Assembly (NCBI GenBank): GCA_903836945.1
Contig: CAILSO010000055.1
Span: forward strand, 1-64,000
From: an uncultured Actinomycetes bacterium
Lineage (GTDB): Bacteria; Actinomycetota; Actinomycetes; Nanopelagicales; Nanopelagicaceae
Reading direction: 5' to 3'
Length of the DNA stretch: 64,000 nucleotides
A program made the translations under genes and the position numbers. This document shows positions 48,436-56,928 of this stretch, in pieces (within the stretch, counting starts at the first letter, position 1; every line of letters starts with the position of its first letter). Under the pieces are notes generated by a model. It worked only from the letters and a program-made list of their open reading frames with translations, ran no database searches and was not told the DNA's origin.

Positions 48436-49512
48436 TTAATTTCCGAACTTAGCTAGCAAAACTTCTGCTACTTTCTCGGCGGCATGGCCATCACCATAAG
48501 GAAATATGGTTTCCTTGCTTGGTTTTGCACGTGCGACATCTTTAGCTAATGATTCGGGCGTAGCCAATACATTCCAACCATCGATTAAAGTTTCCGGCCA
48601 TTCGGTCTCGGTGCGAATTGTGGTGCACGGAGTTGCGAGAATGTAGGCCTCTTTTTGTAAGCCGCCAGAGTCAGTTATTACTCCCCTGGCATTTGTTACT
48701 AGCGAAACCATCTGTGGGTATGAAACCGATTTAACCGAGTGAGTTGAACCGCTTGAAAGAGTGATGCCGAACTGATCAGCCTTTGATTGCAAGCGCGGGT
48801 GGGTTATTAAAATTACGGGAAGCGGCAGGCTCTGCATCGCGGCGATAATTGCCGTAATTCGATCCTGATCATCGGTATTTTCCGCCCGGTGAATCGTTGC
48901 CACGTAATATTGATCTGCGCTCAACTTTTCAGATGCGATCTCCGATGGAAGTTCTGGGGCGCTCTTTAATACTCGCTCTCGTGTGGCTAGACAGACATCA
49001 ACCATCACATCGCCAACCATTATCGACTTTTCGCCAAGGCCCTCAGCGCTTAGGTGCTTCATCGCCTCGTTGGTTGGGGCAAGTAATAGATCTGCGGCGT
49101 GATCGGTCAGAATTCGATTGTGTTCCTCTGGCATAGCGCGATTAAAGGAACGCAGGCCAGCTTCTAGGTGAGCAATTTTGATTTTCAACTTAACTGCAGC
49201 AATTGCTCCTGCCAAAGTTGAATTGGTATCGCCATACAAAAGGACTAGATCTGGTTGATTCTCTTCAAATATTTTTTCCAGCGCGATCATCATGGCACCG
49301 GTCTGCTGTGCATGTGATCCACTACCCACGCCTAGATTGAAGTGAGGGGCCGAGATCTGGAGTTCATCAAAAAAACTTTGGCTCATCTCAGGGTCATAGT
49401 GTTGGCCCGTGTGTGCAATTTGGTGATCTATTCCAGCCTTTGCAAATGCATGATCGATTGGTGCCAATTTAACAAATTGTGGCCTAGCCCCTACGACTGA
49501 AATAACTTTCAC
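48436..49512 (-). CDS. wbpI: UDP-GlcNAc-family 2-epimerase (WbpI-like)
   Basis: 358 residues. The N-terminal VVGARPQFVKLAPIDHAF and HLEAGLRSFNRAMPEEHNRILTDH are closer in form to WbpI-type 2,3-diacetamido-glucuronate epimerases than to WecB (which has HVEAGLRT and PWPEE). The product would be UDP-2,3-diacetamido-2,3-dideoxy-D-mannuronic acid. ITDSGGLQKEAY is the conserved C-terminal motif. It is on the opposite strand from the other wbp genes. Confidence 0.85.
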   Translation of the reverse strand: MKVISVVGARPQFVKLAPIDHAFAKAGIDHQIAHTGQHYDPEMSQSFFDELQISAPHFNLGVGSGSHAQQTGAMMIALEKIFEENQPDLVLLYGDTNSTLAGAIAAVKLKIKIAHLEAGLRSFNRAMPEEHNRILTDHAADLLLAPTNEAMKHLSAEGLGEKSIMVGDVMVDVCLATRERVLKSAPELPSEIASEKLSADQYYVATIHRAENTDDQDRITAIIAAMQSLPLPVILITHPRLQSKADQFGITLSSGSTHSVKSVSYPQMVSLVTNARGVITDSGGLQKEAYILATPCTTIRTETEWPETLIDGWNVLATPESLAKDVARAKPSKETIFPYGDGHAAEKVAEVLLAKFGN

Positions 49513-49578
49513 ATAGATACCCTACAAGATCACCTCCTTATAAGCGCTGATTGATTCAAAGCCCCATTTGAATATCGA

Positions 49579-49584
49579 TAGGAT
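49579..49584 (+). promoter_or_regulatory. -10 element, leaderless promoter of the dimethylformamidase-like gene
   Basis: TAGGAT, 6 nt before the ATG at 49591. Confidence 0.55.
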
Positions 49585-49590
49585 CAACCA

Positions 49591-51345
49591 ATGCTCTCCC
49601 GCCTGAAGTCGAAAATATTCCACCGAATCAAGGTTGCGGTGCGGGAAGAGATCACCAGCTATTTCCGCTACTTCCGAGCACACGAACGAAAAGTTGTTGC
49701 ACTAGGTTTGTTGGCTATTTTGATAGTAACTGGCTCCTTTTTTGCAGGGCAGAAATCTGTTGACCATTCACAAGATATTTATCAATCATTCCCAAAGCTT
49801 CCGATTTATCCAGAACTAAAGCCGGCTGACCCCCTGACCTATGATTTAAGCCTGACTCAAAATAGCTTTCCCGATGGCGGGAAATTTATAGATTCAAAGT
49901 GTGCGCCTCTTTCAACAAATTGGGTGGCGCAAGAAAATTCAAAGCCTGGTGTTGGCATCACCATGGATGATCTGGCAAAAATGCATGTAACACTTCCTCT
50001 CGGGACTGCCTTTTGGCTAGATAAGACTTCTGCAAGCTGCGGTGACACAGTTGGAATTCACGCATCTTTAATTGATCGAAATAGTCACAAGGCAAGCGAT
50101 GGAAAAAGAACTTTCCAAGTTATTCGAATTGGTTGGTATAACGGCGCAGGTGGCACCGAGGTATGGCGCTCAAATCCAGTCAATCTTCATTATGAAAAGA
50201 TTTTAAAACCTAAAAATGCTTACCGAATGATTGAGACCAAATGGAAGACCAGCACCTCTTTCACGATTGGAAATGATTGGACTCCAGGGTTCTATATGGT
50301 CCTTTCGCGGGCCGAAGATGGAACCATTGAAAGCGCTGCCCCACTTATATTGCGCAGCCAAGTTGGAAGTTCCAAACTTGCTCTAATCAACTCCACTCTT
50401 ACCTGGCAGGCCTATAACAACTTTGGTGGCAGATCTCTCTATCGTGGTCCGGGTGATAGTTCAAGCCAACAATCAAATGAACGAAGTCGAGTAGTCTCTT
50501 TTGATCGACCACTTATTGGCAGTGGAATTCAATTAGTTCAGCGTGATGCAATTCCATTAGTGCAATTTGCCGAGAGTAAAGGCATCAATCTAGATCAATT
50601 TGCAGATACCGATATTCAGGATTCTCCTAAATTGACTTCGAATTATCATGGACTTGTCTTTAGCGGTCATCCCGAATACTTCACGCAAGAGATGTTCCAA
50701 TCATTTCTTGCCGCAAGAAATAACGGCATCAACCTGGCATTCTTCAGTGGAAACACTGCCTATTGGCGCGCCAGGCTCTCGCCTTCTTCCATCGGAGAAA
50801 ATCGCCACGTAACAGTCTTTAGATATTCGACCGAAGATCCGATCCGCGATAATTCACAGAGCACCGTTCGTTTCCAAGGTCCTGTTGCCAATCAACCTGG
50901 TTCACTTCTAACTGGTGAGGAGACTTCAGGTATTGGAGTCGTCGGTGATCTCAACACTGTAAAAATGCCTAGTTGGCTACACCTGCCTTATTGGACCTCA
51001 ATAAAGGGTTTTGGCTCGCTCTCAGAAATTGAAAGCACGATTCCTAATAATCCATCGGCGGCAAAGAATATAAATGTAATCCTTCAAGGAAAATTTAAGT
51101 ATGCGCGCAATCCATCCACTGAGTCAATGGCATATAAGAATAATTCGGTTGCGCAGAGCGTTTGGTATAAGACCCCTTCTAATGCCGTGGTCTTTAACGC
51201 CGGGATAAATTTGTGGTCTTGCAATCTTGAAAAATCATGCCCGCTGGCATCGGTTGATACTCAGTCAAAAGATAATCTGCAGAACATTACTGCTCAGATA
51301 CTTACACTTTGGCAGCAATCTGATCTCGGCGCAGAAATAAAATAA
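49591..51345 (+). CDS. membrane-anchored protein with N,N-dimethylformamidase beta-like domain
   Basis: 584 residues. A basic N terminus and one membrane helix (VVALGLLAILIVTGSFFAG, about 33-52) anchor an outer domain. Residues about 140-240 look like a beta-sandwich (DKTSASCGDTVGIHASLIDRN...WYNGAGGTEVW). The C-terminal part contains LALINSTLTWQAYNNFGGRSLY, YHGLVFSGHPEYFTQEMFQSFLAARNNGINLAFFSGNTAYWR, a pattern seen in N,N-dimethylformamidase large-subunit-like proteins. The catalytic function is not established for such anchored relatives. Next to the polysaccharide locus, so a role on surface glycans is possible. Confidence 0.7.
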   Translation: MLSRLKSKIFHRIKVAVREEITSYFRYFRAHERKVVALGLLAILIVTGSFFAGQKSVDHSQDIYQSFPKLPIYPELKPADPLTYDLSLTQNSFPDGGKFIDSKCAPLSTNWVAQENSKPGVGITMDDLAKMHVTLPLGTAFWLDKTSASCGDTVGIHASLIDRNSHKASDGKRTFQVIRIGWYNGAGGTEVWRSNPVNLHYEKILKPKNAYRMIETKWKTSTSFTIGNDWTPGFYMVLSRAEDGTIESAAPLILRSQVGSSKLALINSTLTWQAYNNFGGRSLYRGPGDSSSQQSNERSRVVSFDRPLIGSGIQLVQRDAIPLVQFAESKGINLDQFADTDIQDSPKLTSNYHGLVFSGHPEYFTQEMFQSFLAARNNGINLAFFSGNTAYWRARLSPSSIGENRHVTVFRYSTEDPIRDNSQSTVRFQGPVANQPGSLLTGEETSGIGVVGDLNTVKMPSWLHLPYWTSIKGFGSLSEIESTIPNNPSAAKNINVILQGKFKYARNPSTESMAYKNNSVAQSVWYKTPSNAVVFNAGINLWSCNLEKSCPLASVDTQSKDNLQNITAQILTLWQQSDLGAEIK

Positions 51346-51358
51346 CTTTTACTAATTG

Positions 51359-51736
51359 TTAGAGCGGAATAAGTAAAACTAAGCCGGTTATTGCTATTGC
51401 TAGAACAATTGCCTGACTTAAAATCCCCATCGCGGTGGCGCGATCTCTTGCCCGATCTTCTTTGTCGGCAACCTTTGAAAGTTGACCGAGTTTTCCAAAA
51501 TTGAAGGTACCCATGAGTCCAAAGGCTAGACAAAACTTCTTGCGAGATTGAATCCAGCCAACAGAGAAGACCATCGCTGGGATAAATATTCCGACTCTTG
51601 AAGCTCTTGGTGCATGAGTTTTAATTATTGTGACGGCACTAATGATTGTTAGTACCGCGCCTAGAAGTGCCACGATTTGCCTTCTACGAATTTCGCCCGG
51701 GCCAATATTGCAAACTCCTGGTTGATAATTACTCAT
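51359..51736 (-). CDS. small membrane protein, unknown function
   Basis: 125 residues with three predicted membrane helices (IVALLGAVLTIISAVTIIK; VGIFIPAMVFSVGWI; AIVLAIAITGLVLLIPL). The cytoplasmic-looking segments CNIGPGEIRRRQ and KKFCLAFGLMGTFNFGKLGQ hold conserved-looking Cys and Gly residues. I cannot name the family with confidence. ATG with AGGGGAA upstream. Confidence 0.65.
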   Translation of the reverse strand: MSNYQPGVCNIGPGEIRRRQIVALLGAVLTIISAVTIIKTHAPRASRVGIFIPAMVFSVGWIQSRKKFCLAFGLMGTFNFGKLGQLSKVADKEDRARDRATAMGILSQAIVLAIAITGLVLLIPL

Positions 51737-51773
51737 TTATTTTCCCCTAATCGCAAAAACGGTGAGAAATAAA

Positions 51774-51920
51774 TTAAATTGCATCGGCTTCTTCGTCGGC
51801 GAAGATCTCATGATCATCGTCGCCAGAGCGAGAAACCCAGTTAATAACCGATTTAAGAACGCCAAGTAGAACCGCAAAGAATGCAAATACGGCTAGAACT
51901 CGGCGAATGGCTTTAAGCAT
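51774..51920 (-). CDS. 48-residue small membrane protein
   Basis: Not in the ORF track. The frame from the ATG at 51920 to the TAA at 51774 reads MLKAIRRVLAVFAFFAVLLG at the start, a basic anchor and one membrane helix, then VLKSVINWVSRSGDDDHEIF and an acidic tail DEEADAI. TACATT lies exactly 6 nt before the ATG, the same leaderless arrangement as at many genes here. The clean basic-helix-acidic layout supports a real protein. Function unknown. Confidence 0.6.
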   Translation of the reverse strand: MLKAIRRVLAVFAFFAVLLGVLKSVINWVSRSGDDDHEIFADEEADAI

Positions 51921-51926
51921 GGGATA

Positions 51927-51932
51927 AATGTA
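51927..51932 (-). promoter_or_regulatory. -10 element, leaderless promoter of the 48-residue protein
   Basis: TACATT, 6 nt before the ATG at 51920. Confidence 0.45.
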
Positions 51933-51970
51933 CCTGAAGCTCCCTGAGAAATTCTTGATAGAAAATGGGT

Positions 51971-52002
51971 GATTTGGGAAATAGTTGATTTGGGAAATAG
52001 TT
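51971..52002. repeat. 16-bp tandem duplication downstream of the MetB-type gene
   Basis: GATTTGGGAAATAGTT occurs twice head to tail about 30 bp after the stop codon at 52034; a third partial copy follows. Confidence 0.8.
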
Positions 52003-52033
52003 GATGTGAAAATCAGGAAATCGAGTGGGAGAT

Positions 52034-53167
52034 TTACTCGGAAGTGGTGCGTAACGCCTGATCTATATCGGCCCAGAGATCTTCAATATCTTCTATCCCA
52101 ACTGCGATCCGCACTAAGTTGGTGGGGATGGTTGCGCTTTCACTAGACCAGCGATGCCTACGCTCCCATAGAGTCTCAACGCCGCCAAGTGAAGTTGCAA
52201 AAGTGACTAACTTAGATGATTGGCAGGCAAGGTCTGCCGCCTTGACCCCTCCCTTAACATCTATCGAAAGTATTGCGCCAAAGCCCTTCATGAAACTAGC
52301 AGCCCGCTTGTGGTGCGGATCTGAAGTCAATCCTGGGTACCTAACTCGATCTACATTTGGATGATCGGAGAGGCGCTTGGCTAACTCCATGGCGTTCTCT
52401 TGGGCTTTTGCCAACCGCAGACTCAAGGTGCGCATCCCGCGTAGTGCCAACCAACTCTCAAATGGACCTGGGATAGCGCCGCCAAACTTTCGAACATCTT
52501 GCAATTTCAAATAAAGCGCCTCATCCTTTGTCGAAACGCTACCCATCAAAACATCACTGTGTCCGGAGATGAATTTTGTAACCGAGTTCATTGAAAAATC
52601 AGCTCCAAAATTTAGCGGCTTTTGAATAAGCCCGGTTGCAAAGGTGTTATCCACGCCTACTAATAACCCTGCCTTCTTCGCTACGGCAATAACTGTTGGT
52701 AAATCCGCAACTTCCAGCGCCGGGTTGGTTGGCGATTCGATCCAAGCAAATGAAGCACCGGGAATAGCAGCTAGAAACTCATCGGTATTTGAAACATCGA
52801 TATAGCGAACTCTTGCCCGCGATGAACTTTCGAGCTCTCGAAGAATGTTCATGGTACCGGTATATCCATTTTTGGAGGCAATAATCACGCTATCTAAAGG
52901 AAGCAACTTGAAGATTGCATTGATTGCTGACATGCCAGATGGAAAGAGCAGGGTTTGGCCAGCTTCTAGAAATTCAATTGCGCTTTCAAGCGCCGCCCAG
53001 CTTTGATTTCCAAATCTTCCATAACCAATTGTGCCTCCGGCTTGGTAAGTCGAGGTTAATTCAATTGGCGTATTAAGTGCGGCATCTGGAGTTCGCTCTG
53101 GACGTCCAGCTGCAACAACAATTGATTCCTCACTAAGTGATTTAATAAACTCGAAATCATTACCCAT
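52034..53167 (-). CDS. Cys/Met-metabolism PLP enzyme (cystathionine gamma-synthase/beta-lyase family)
   Basis: 377 residues. The PLP lysine is in SMNSVTKFISGHSDVLMG (about K197), with the Tyr/Arg of the neighbouring subunit in TIGYGRFGNQSWAALE. The family includes MetB, MetC, MetY and MetZ. The sequence near the active site does not let me choose among them, though the length and the 'GHSD' form fit MetB/MetC. It is the last gene of a three-gene unit; its start overlaps the FAD oxidoreductase stop by 8 nt. Confidence 0.85.
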   Translation of the reverse strand: MGNDFEFIKSLSEESIVVAAGRPERTPDAALNTPIELTSTYQAGGTIGYGRFGNQSWAALESAIEFLEAGQTLLFPSGMSAINAIFKLLPLDSVIIASKNGYTGTMNILRELESSSRARVRYIDVSNTDEFLAAIPGASFAWIESPTNPALEVADLPTVIAVAKKAGLLVGVDNTFATGLIQKPLNFGADFSMNSVTKFISGHSDVLMGSVSTKDEALYLKLQDVRKFGGAIPGPFESWLALRGMRTLSLRLAKAQENAMELAKRLSDHPNVDRVRYPGLTSDPHHKRAASFMKGFGAILSIDVKGGVKAADLACQSSKLVTFATSLGGVETLWERRHRWSSESATIPTNLVRIAVGIEDIEDLWADIDQALRTTSE

Positions 53168-54719
53168 TTAAGATCTCCAAAACTGCTTTAGCTGCATTAT
53201 GACCTGGAATTCCACTAACGCCACCGCCGCGAATTGCACCCGCGCCGCAGAGAAATAGATTTGAAATCTTGGTTTCAACGCCCCAACTTGGAAGTGTGTC
53301 ATCTTCCCTAAATGGCATAGATAGATCTTTGTGGAAGATATTTCCACGTGGAAGCGCGATCTCTTTTTCGATATCTAATGGGCTCTTGACCTCAATACAG
53401 AGCGAGCCATCACTGTTCTTAGCTAAGCATTCTTCAATTGGATCTACCAAGTATTCATTTAATTGGGCAAGGAGTTTTTCCTTAACTTCCAGCTTTACCG
53501 CCTCAGCATTTTTATCAAAGAGCGATGCGGGTAAGTGAATTCCAAATAGCGTTAAGGTCTGCATTCCCTGGGCCACCAATTCTGGTGACAAAATTGAGGT
53601 ATCAGAAAGAGTGTGGCAATACATTTCCGCCGGGATCCGATCCGGGACTTTGCCTGCCTTGGCCTGTTTGTAAGCTAATTGCAGATCTGAATAACTCTCA
53701 TCTATGTGGAACGTTCCGGCAAAGGCCTGCTTTGAATCAATCCCGGATTTCAATCTGGGCAATTTCTCCAACAACATATTTATTTTAATCTGACTTCCAT
53801 CAAGACTTTCTGGCGATGGTGTCCCAGCGATTCTTGCCAGTACTTGTGGTGCACAATTTGCAAGAACGAAATCAGATGCAAATTCCATATCGCCATGTTG
53901 CCCATTTGTAACTGATACTTTAAATCCATCGGCCGAAGAAGTGAGCTTTGTAACTTTTGAATCGGTCAAGATCGCTACCCCATTTGATGTGGCTAATGCG
54001 CGCAACTCATTAATCAACGCCCCCATGCCCCCAACTGGAACCTTCCACTCACCAGTGCCATTACCGATTAAGTGATAGAGAAAGCAGATGTTGGCATACA
54101 TTTCATGCGCATCCGTGAATGTTCCGATCAATCCATCGGTCAGGACTACACCGCGGACTAAATCATTTGAAAACCTTGCCTCTAAGCTCTCGCCTAGTGG
54201 TTGTTCCATTATCTGATCCCAAATTGGGTGGTTTACCTTTGAACGCAACTCGCTGCGGGTAGGTAATTTTTCAAGAAGGGTTGGCGAAATAGCTTCGGCA
54301 AGCTTAGAAACATCTTCGTAGAACTGCTTCCAGTTTGCAAACTCTGCATCACTACCTGTGATGTCGCGGAAATGCTGAGCGCTCTCGCCACTTAAATCAG
54401 TATTAACCAAGAGGCCAAGATTTTTGCCACTTGAATTATCCGGGGTGAATGATGCTACCGATCGCGAGATGGTTTTAAAATTTAAGCCAAGATCCTTAAC
54501 GATTTGTTCTGGGAGCAATGAAACCAAGTAGGAGTAGCGCGATAGCCTCGCATCGTATTCCGCAAAGACCCTTTGACTTACGCTAGCGCCACCGATCTCA
54601 GGATTAGCCTCAAGAATGGCAACACTTACGCCGGCCTTTGCCAAGTAACAGGCCGCTACCAAACCGTTATGGCCAGCCCCGATAATTACAACTTGGTACT
54701 TATTTTGACCCAATGACAA
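53160..54719 (-). CDS. FAD-dependent oxidoreductase, phytoene-dehydrogenase/PYROXD2-like
   Basis: 519 residues. The FAD dinucleotide-binding loop is VVIIGAGHNGLVAACYLAKAGVSVAILEANPEIGGAS, and the C-terminal FAD motif is NLFLCGAGAIRGGGVSGIPGHNAAKAVL. The CrtI-like group includes carotenoid desaturases, but the PGHN/GAxxRGGGVSG ending fits the PYROXD2-like branch, whose substrates are unclear. No other carotenoid gene is nearby. It is coupled at both ends (20-nt overlap upstream, 8-nt downstream). Confidence 0.82.
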   Translation of the reverse strand: MSLGQNKYQVVIIGAGHNGLVAACYLAKAGVSVAILEANPEIGGASVSQRVFAEYDARLSRYSYLVSLLPEQIVKDLGLNFKTISRSVASFTPDNSSGKNLGLLVNTDLSGESAQHFRDITGSDAEFANWKQFYEDVSKLAEAISPTLLEKLPTRSELRSKVNHPIWDQIMEQPLGESLEARFSNDLVRGVVLTDGLIGTFTDAHEMYANICFLYHLIGNGTGEWKVPVGGMGALINELRALATSNGVAILTDSKVTKLTSSADGFKVSVTNGQHGDMEFASDFVLANCAPQVLARIAGTPSPESLDGSQIKINMLLEKLPRLKSGIDSKQAFAGTFHIDESYSDLQLAYKQAKAGKVPDRIPAEMYCHTLSDTSILSPELVAQGMQTLTLFGIHLPASLFDKNAEAVKLEVKEKLLAQLNEYLVDPIEECLAKNSDGSLCIEVKSPLDIEKEIALPRGNIFHKDLSMPFREDDTLPSWGVETKISNLFLCGAGAIRGGGVSGIPGHNAAKAVLEILNG

Positions 54720-55842
54720 TCCGATCTACGGCTTCTGAAATTATCTTCTTACTTGTTGCAAAATTTAATCTAACAAACTGGCCCGAATTCGGTCCAAAAG
54801 TTATTCCGGAGTTGAAAGCCACTTTGCCACGTTCCAGCAATGCCTTAGCTGGATCCTCTCCTAGATTAAGAGCCGAGAGATCAAGCCAGCCAAGGTAGGT
54901 GCAATTAGGAATTCGATAACCAATTTCTGGCAATTTACTCGCTAACTCTTGCGCTAAGAACTTTCGATTTCTATCGAGGGTTTGTAAGGTCGCATCTAAC
55001 CAATCTTCACACTCAAAGGCCTTTGCTGCGGCGAGGGCGCCAAAAAGTGAAGCGCGATAATGAATCGCCATTGGCATCGACTTTGCTCGCTCTATTAGTT
55101 TTTCACCCTGCACAATGATCATTGCGCATTTAAGACCGGCTAAATTCCAGCTCTTGCTTGCGGCAGTGACACAGACACCAACTTCGCGAGCTGTTTCACT
55201 TACCGCCAGAAATGGAACGAACTTACTTTCGCTATAGACCAAGGGAGCATGGATCTCATCACTCATGACGGTTACATCATATTTTTTAGCGAGTTCTGCG
55301 AGCTGGGAAAGTTCTTCTTTGGTAAAAACTGTTCCAACTGGATTGTGAGGATTGCAGAGGAAATGTGCCTTGACCCCTGCCTGATACCCCTTCTCAATTG
55401 CTGCAAAATCTAAGGTGTAATGCAGACCATCTTTCTTTAACGGTGCATCATATGGTTCGGTCTTTAATTCATTAATCCAATTTAAAATGTTGTGATAAAC
55501 CGGGGTGTTATACATGACCTTATCGCCAGGCTTTAGAAATGTTCGAGAGAACTCAACCATTCCGACGCCAACATCCGTTGCGATAAATAGCTGATCAGAA
55601 TTTAGCGCCCAGCCCCACCTGCGAGAGGCGAAGGCGGCAAAATTGATCGCCAACTCTGGAACCGGTCCTAGATAACCGGTATCTGACTTTTTAATCATCT
55701 CGGAGAGAAGTTTGCGAATTGGTTTTGCGATCTCAAAATCCATCTCGGCAACCGGAAGAGGCAAGATTGAGGTATCAAATTCCCGCCATTTTGCACTCTT
55801 GCGACTCTGGAGCTTTGTTAAAGCGAGTCCATCAATTTTCAT
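54700..55842 (-). CDS. MalY/PatB-family C-S lyase aminotransferase-fold enzyme
   Basis: 380 residues, fold-type I PLP enzyme. The PLP lysine is in VCVTAASKSWNLAGLKCAM (about K230), and HFLCNPHNPVGTVFTKEEL is the substrate-binding block. MalY/PatB enzymes cleave cystathionine to homocysteine. It leads the three-gene operon with the FAD oxidoreductase and the MetB-type enzyme, which suggests sulfur amino-acid metabolism. A class I aminotransferase role cannot be excluded. Confidence 0.85.
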   Translation of the reverse strand: MKIDGLALTKLQSRKSAKWREFDTSILPLPVAEMDFEIAKPIRKLLSEMIKKSDTGYLGPVPELAINFAAFASRRWGWALNSDQLFIATDVGVGMVEFSRTFLKPGDKVMYNTPVYHNILNWINELKTEPYDAPLKKDGLHYTLDFAAIEKGYQAGVKAHFLCNPHNPVGTVFTKEELSQLAELAKKYDVTVMSDEIHAPLVYSESKFVPFLAVSETAREVGVCVTAASKSWNLAGLKCAMIIVQGEKLIERAKSMPMAIHYRASLFGALAAAKAFECEDWLDATLQTLDRNRKFLAQELASKLPEIGYRIPNCTYLGWLDLSALNLGEDPAKALLERGKVAFNSGITFGPNSGQFVRLNFATSKKIISEAVDRIVIGSK

Positions 55843-55943
55843 AGCGCTGAGTATTGCAGGTTGACTCTCCTATTTCTAGAAAATTACCGACTTCTTTGGC
55901 GCCGAAAGTGGCTTTAATACTTTCCGTGTGAAGCTATTTTGTA

Positions 55944-56019
55944 GCGTGGGTACTTTAATGCGTGGGTACTTTAATGCGTGGGTACTTTAATGCGTGGGTA
56001 CTTTAATGCGTGGGTAATT
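55944..56019. repeat. 16-bp tandem repeat across the terC stop codon
   Basis: GCGTGGGTACTTTAAT occurs four times perfectly, with a fifth partial copy reaching into terC. The last five terC codons and its stop are read from the repeat, so the extra copies look like duplications of the gene's 3' end. Confidence 0.9.
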
Positions 56020-56899
56020 TGTGAGTCTTAAATAAACTCAGCACTGTGGTACCCAAAAGAACTCCCACAATTACTCCAAGGCTTACCTGCAAGGATATTG
56101 AAGGTATGTGAATGCCGAAGACTTTATGCCAACCCTGAGCTTCCGCCGCTTCAAAGACCAGTTTGATTCCGATGAAACCGAGAATTATTGAAAGGCCTTC
56201 GGTTAGGTAAATTAACTTCTGCATTAAGCCACCAATTAAGAAATACAACTGGCGCAGACCCATCAGCGCAAAGATATTTGCAGTCACAATAATGTATGGA
56301 TTTCTAGTTAAACCAAAGATTGCCGGGATCGAGTCAAAGGCGAATAGGACATTGGTGGTTGCAATTGCAACTAGAGCCACAACAAATGTCGAGGCTCCTT
56401 TTTTGCGAATAAAAGTAATTAACCGGCCCTCATGCCACTCTTCTTCTTCACTCTCCCTAATTAATGAGATTGCGGTATAAATCAGGAAGGCGCCAAAGAA
56501 GAAAAATATCCAAGAAAATCGGTTAACTACCGCAGATCCAGCGGCAATGAAAATTCCACGTAAGAAGAGTGAAGAAACTATGCCAATTAAGAGAACTAGC
56601 TCTTCCTTCTCCTTTGCCACCTTTAATCTGGCCAAAATTAAAATAAATACAAATAAATTATCGAAAGATAATGAGTACTCCGTAATCCAACCGGCAAAGA
56701 ATTCCTGGCGAGCTTGATGAGTGGACCACTGACCAAGTGAGAATCCAAAGGCAATTGCCATCGCAACATAAAAGAGCGTCCAAAGTATTGCCGATCGCAA
56801 TGAGGTTGTTTTATTCCGATTTTTAAAGGCCAGAACAAAGTCGAATCCAAGAAAAAGTAAGAGTCCGGCGACCGTCAATTCCCAGACCGATGCGCTCAT
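56003..56899 (-). CDS. TerC-family membrane protein
   Basis: 298 residues with about eight membrane helices. The TerC signatures are LSFDNLFVFILILARLKV and LFAFDSIPAIFGLTRNPYIIVTANIFALMGLRQLYFL, with the conserved membrane Asp residues. Relatives (Alx, MeeF/MeeY) export manganese or metallate proteins in the exoplasm; tellurite resistance is the historical name. The ATG lies 7 nt after TATTTT. It is divergent from alkA with only 29 bp between starts. The last codons lie in a tandem repeat. Confidence 0.9.
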   Translation of the reverse strand: MSASVWELTVAGLLLFLGFDFVLAFKNRNKTTSLRSAILWTLFYVAMAIAFGFSLGQWSTHQARQEFFAGWITEYSLSFDNLFVFILILARLKVAKEKEELVLLIGIVSSLFLRGIFIAAGSAVVNRFSWIFFFFGAFLIYTAISLIRESEEEEWHEGRLITFIRKKGASTFVVALVAIATTNVLFAFDSIPAIFGLTRNPYIIVTANIFALMGLRQLYFLIGGLMQKLIYLTEGLSIILGFIGIKLVFEAAEAQGWHKVFGIHIPSISLQVSLGVIVGVLLGTTVLSLFKTHKLPTH

Positions 56900-56906
56900 G
56901 GTTCAT

Positions 56907-56912
56907 AAAATA
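56907..56912 (-). promoter_or_regulatory. -10 element, leaderless promoter of terC
   Basis: TATTTT, 7 nt before the terC ATG at 56899. Confidence 0.5.
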
Positions 56913-56915
56913 CAG

Positions 56916-56921
56916 TAGTTT
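56916..56921 (+). promoter_or_regulatory. -10 element, leaderless promoter of alkA
   Basis: TAGTTT, 7 nt before the ATG at 56929, only a few bases from the divergent terC element. Confidence 0.45.
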
Positions 56922-56928
56922 TATCACC

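Noticed and set aside
53160-54719. Carotenoid desaturase (crtI) assignment
   Set aside because: No crtB, crtE or other carotenoid genes lie nearby, and the C-terminal motif fits the PYROXD2-like branch.
55944-56019. Possible CRISPR array at the 16-bp repeats
   Set aside because: The units are direct and contiguous with no spacers, and no cas gene is present.
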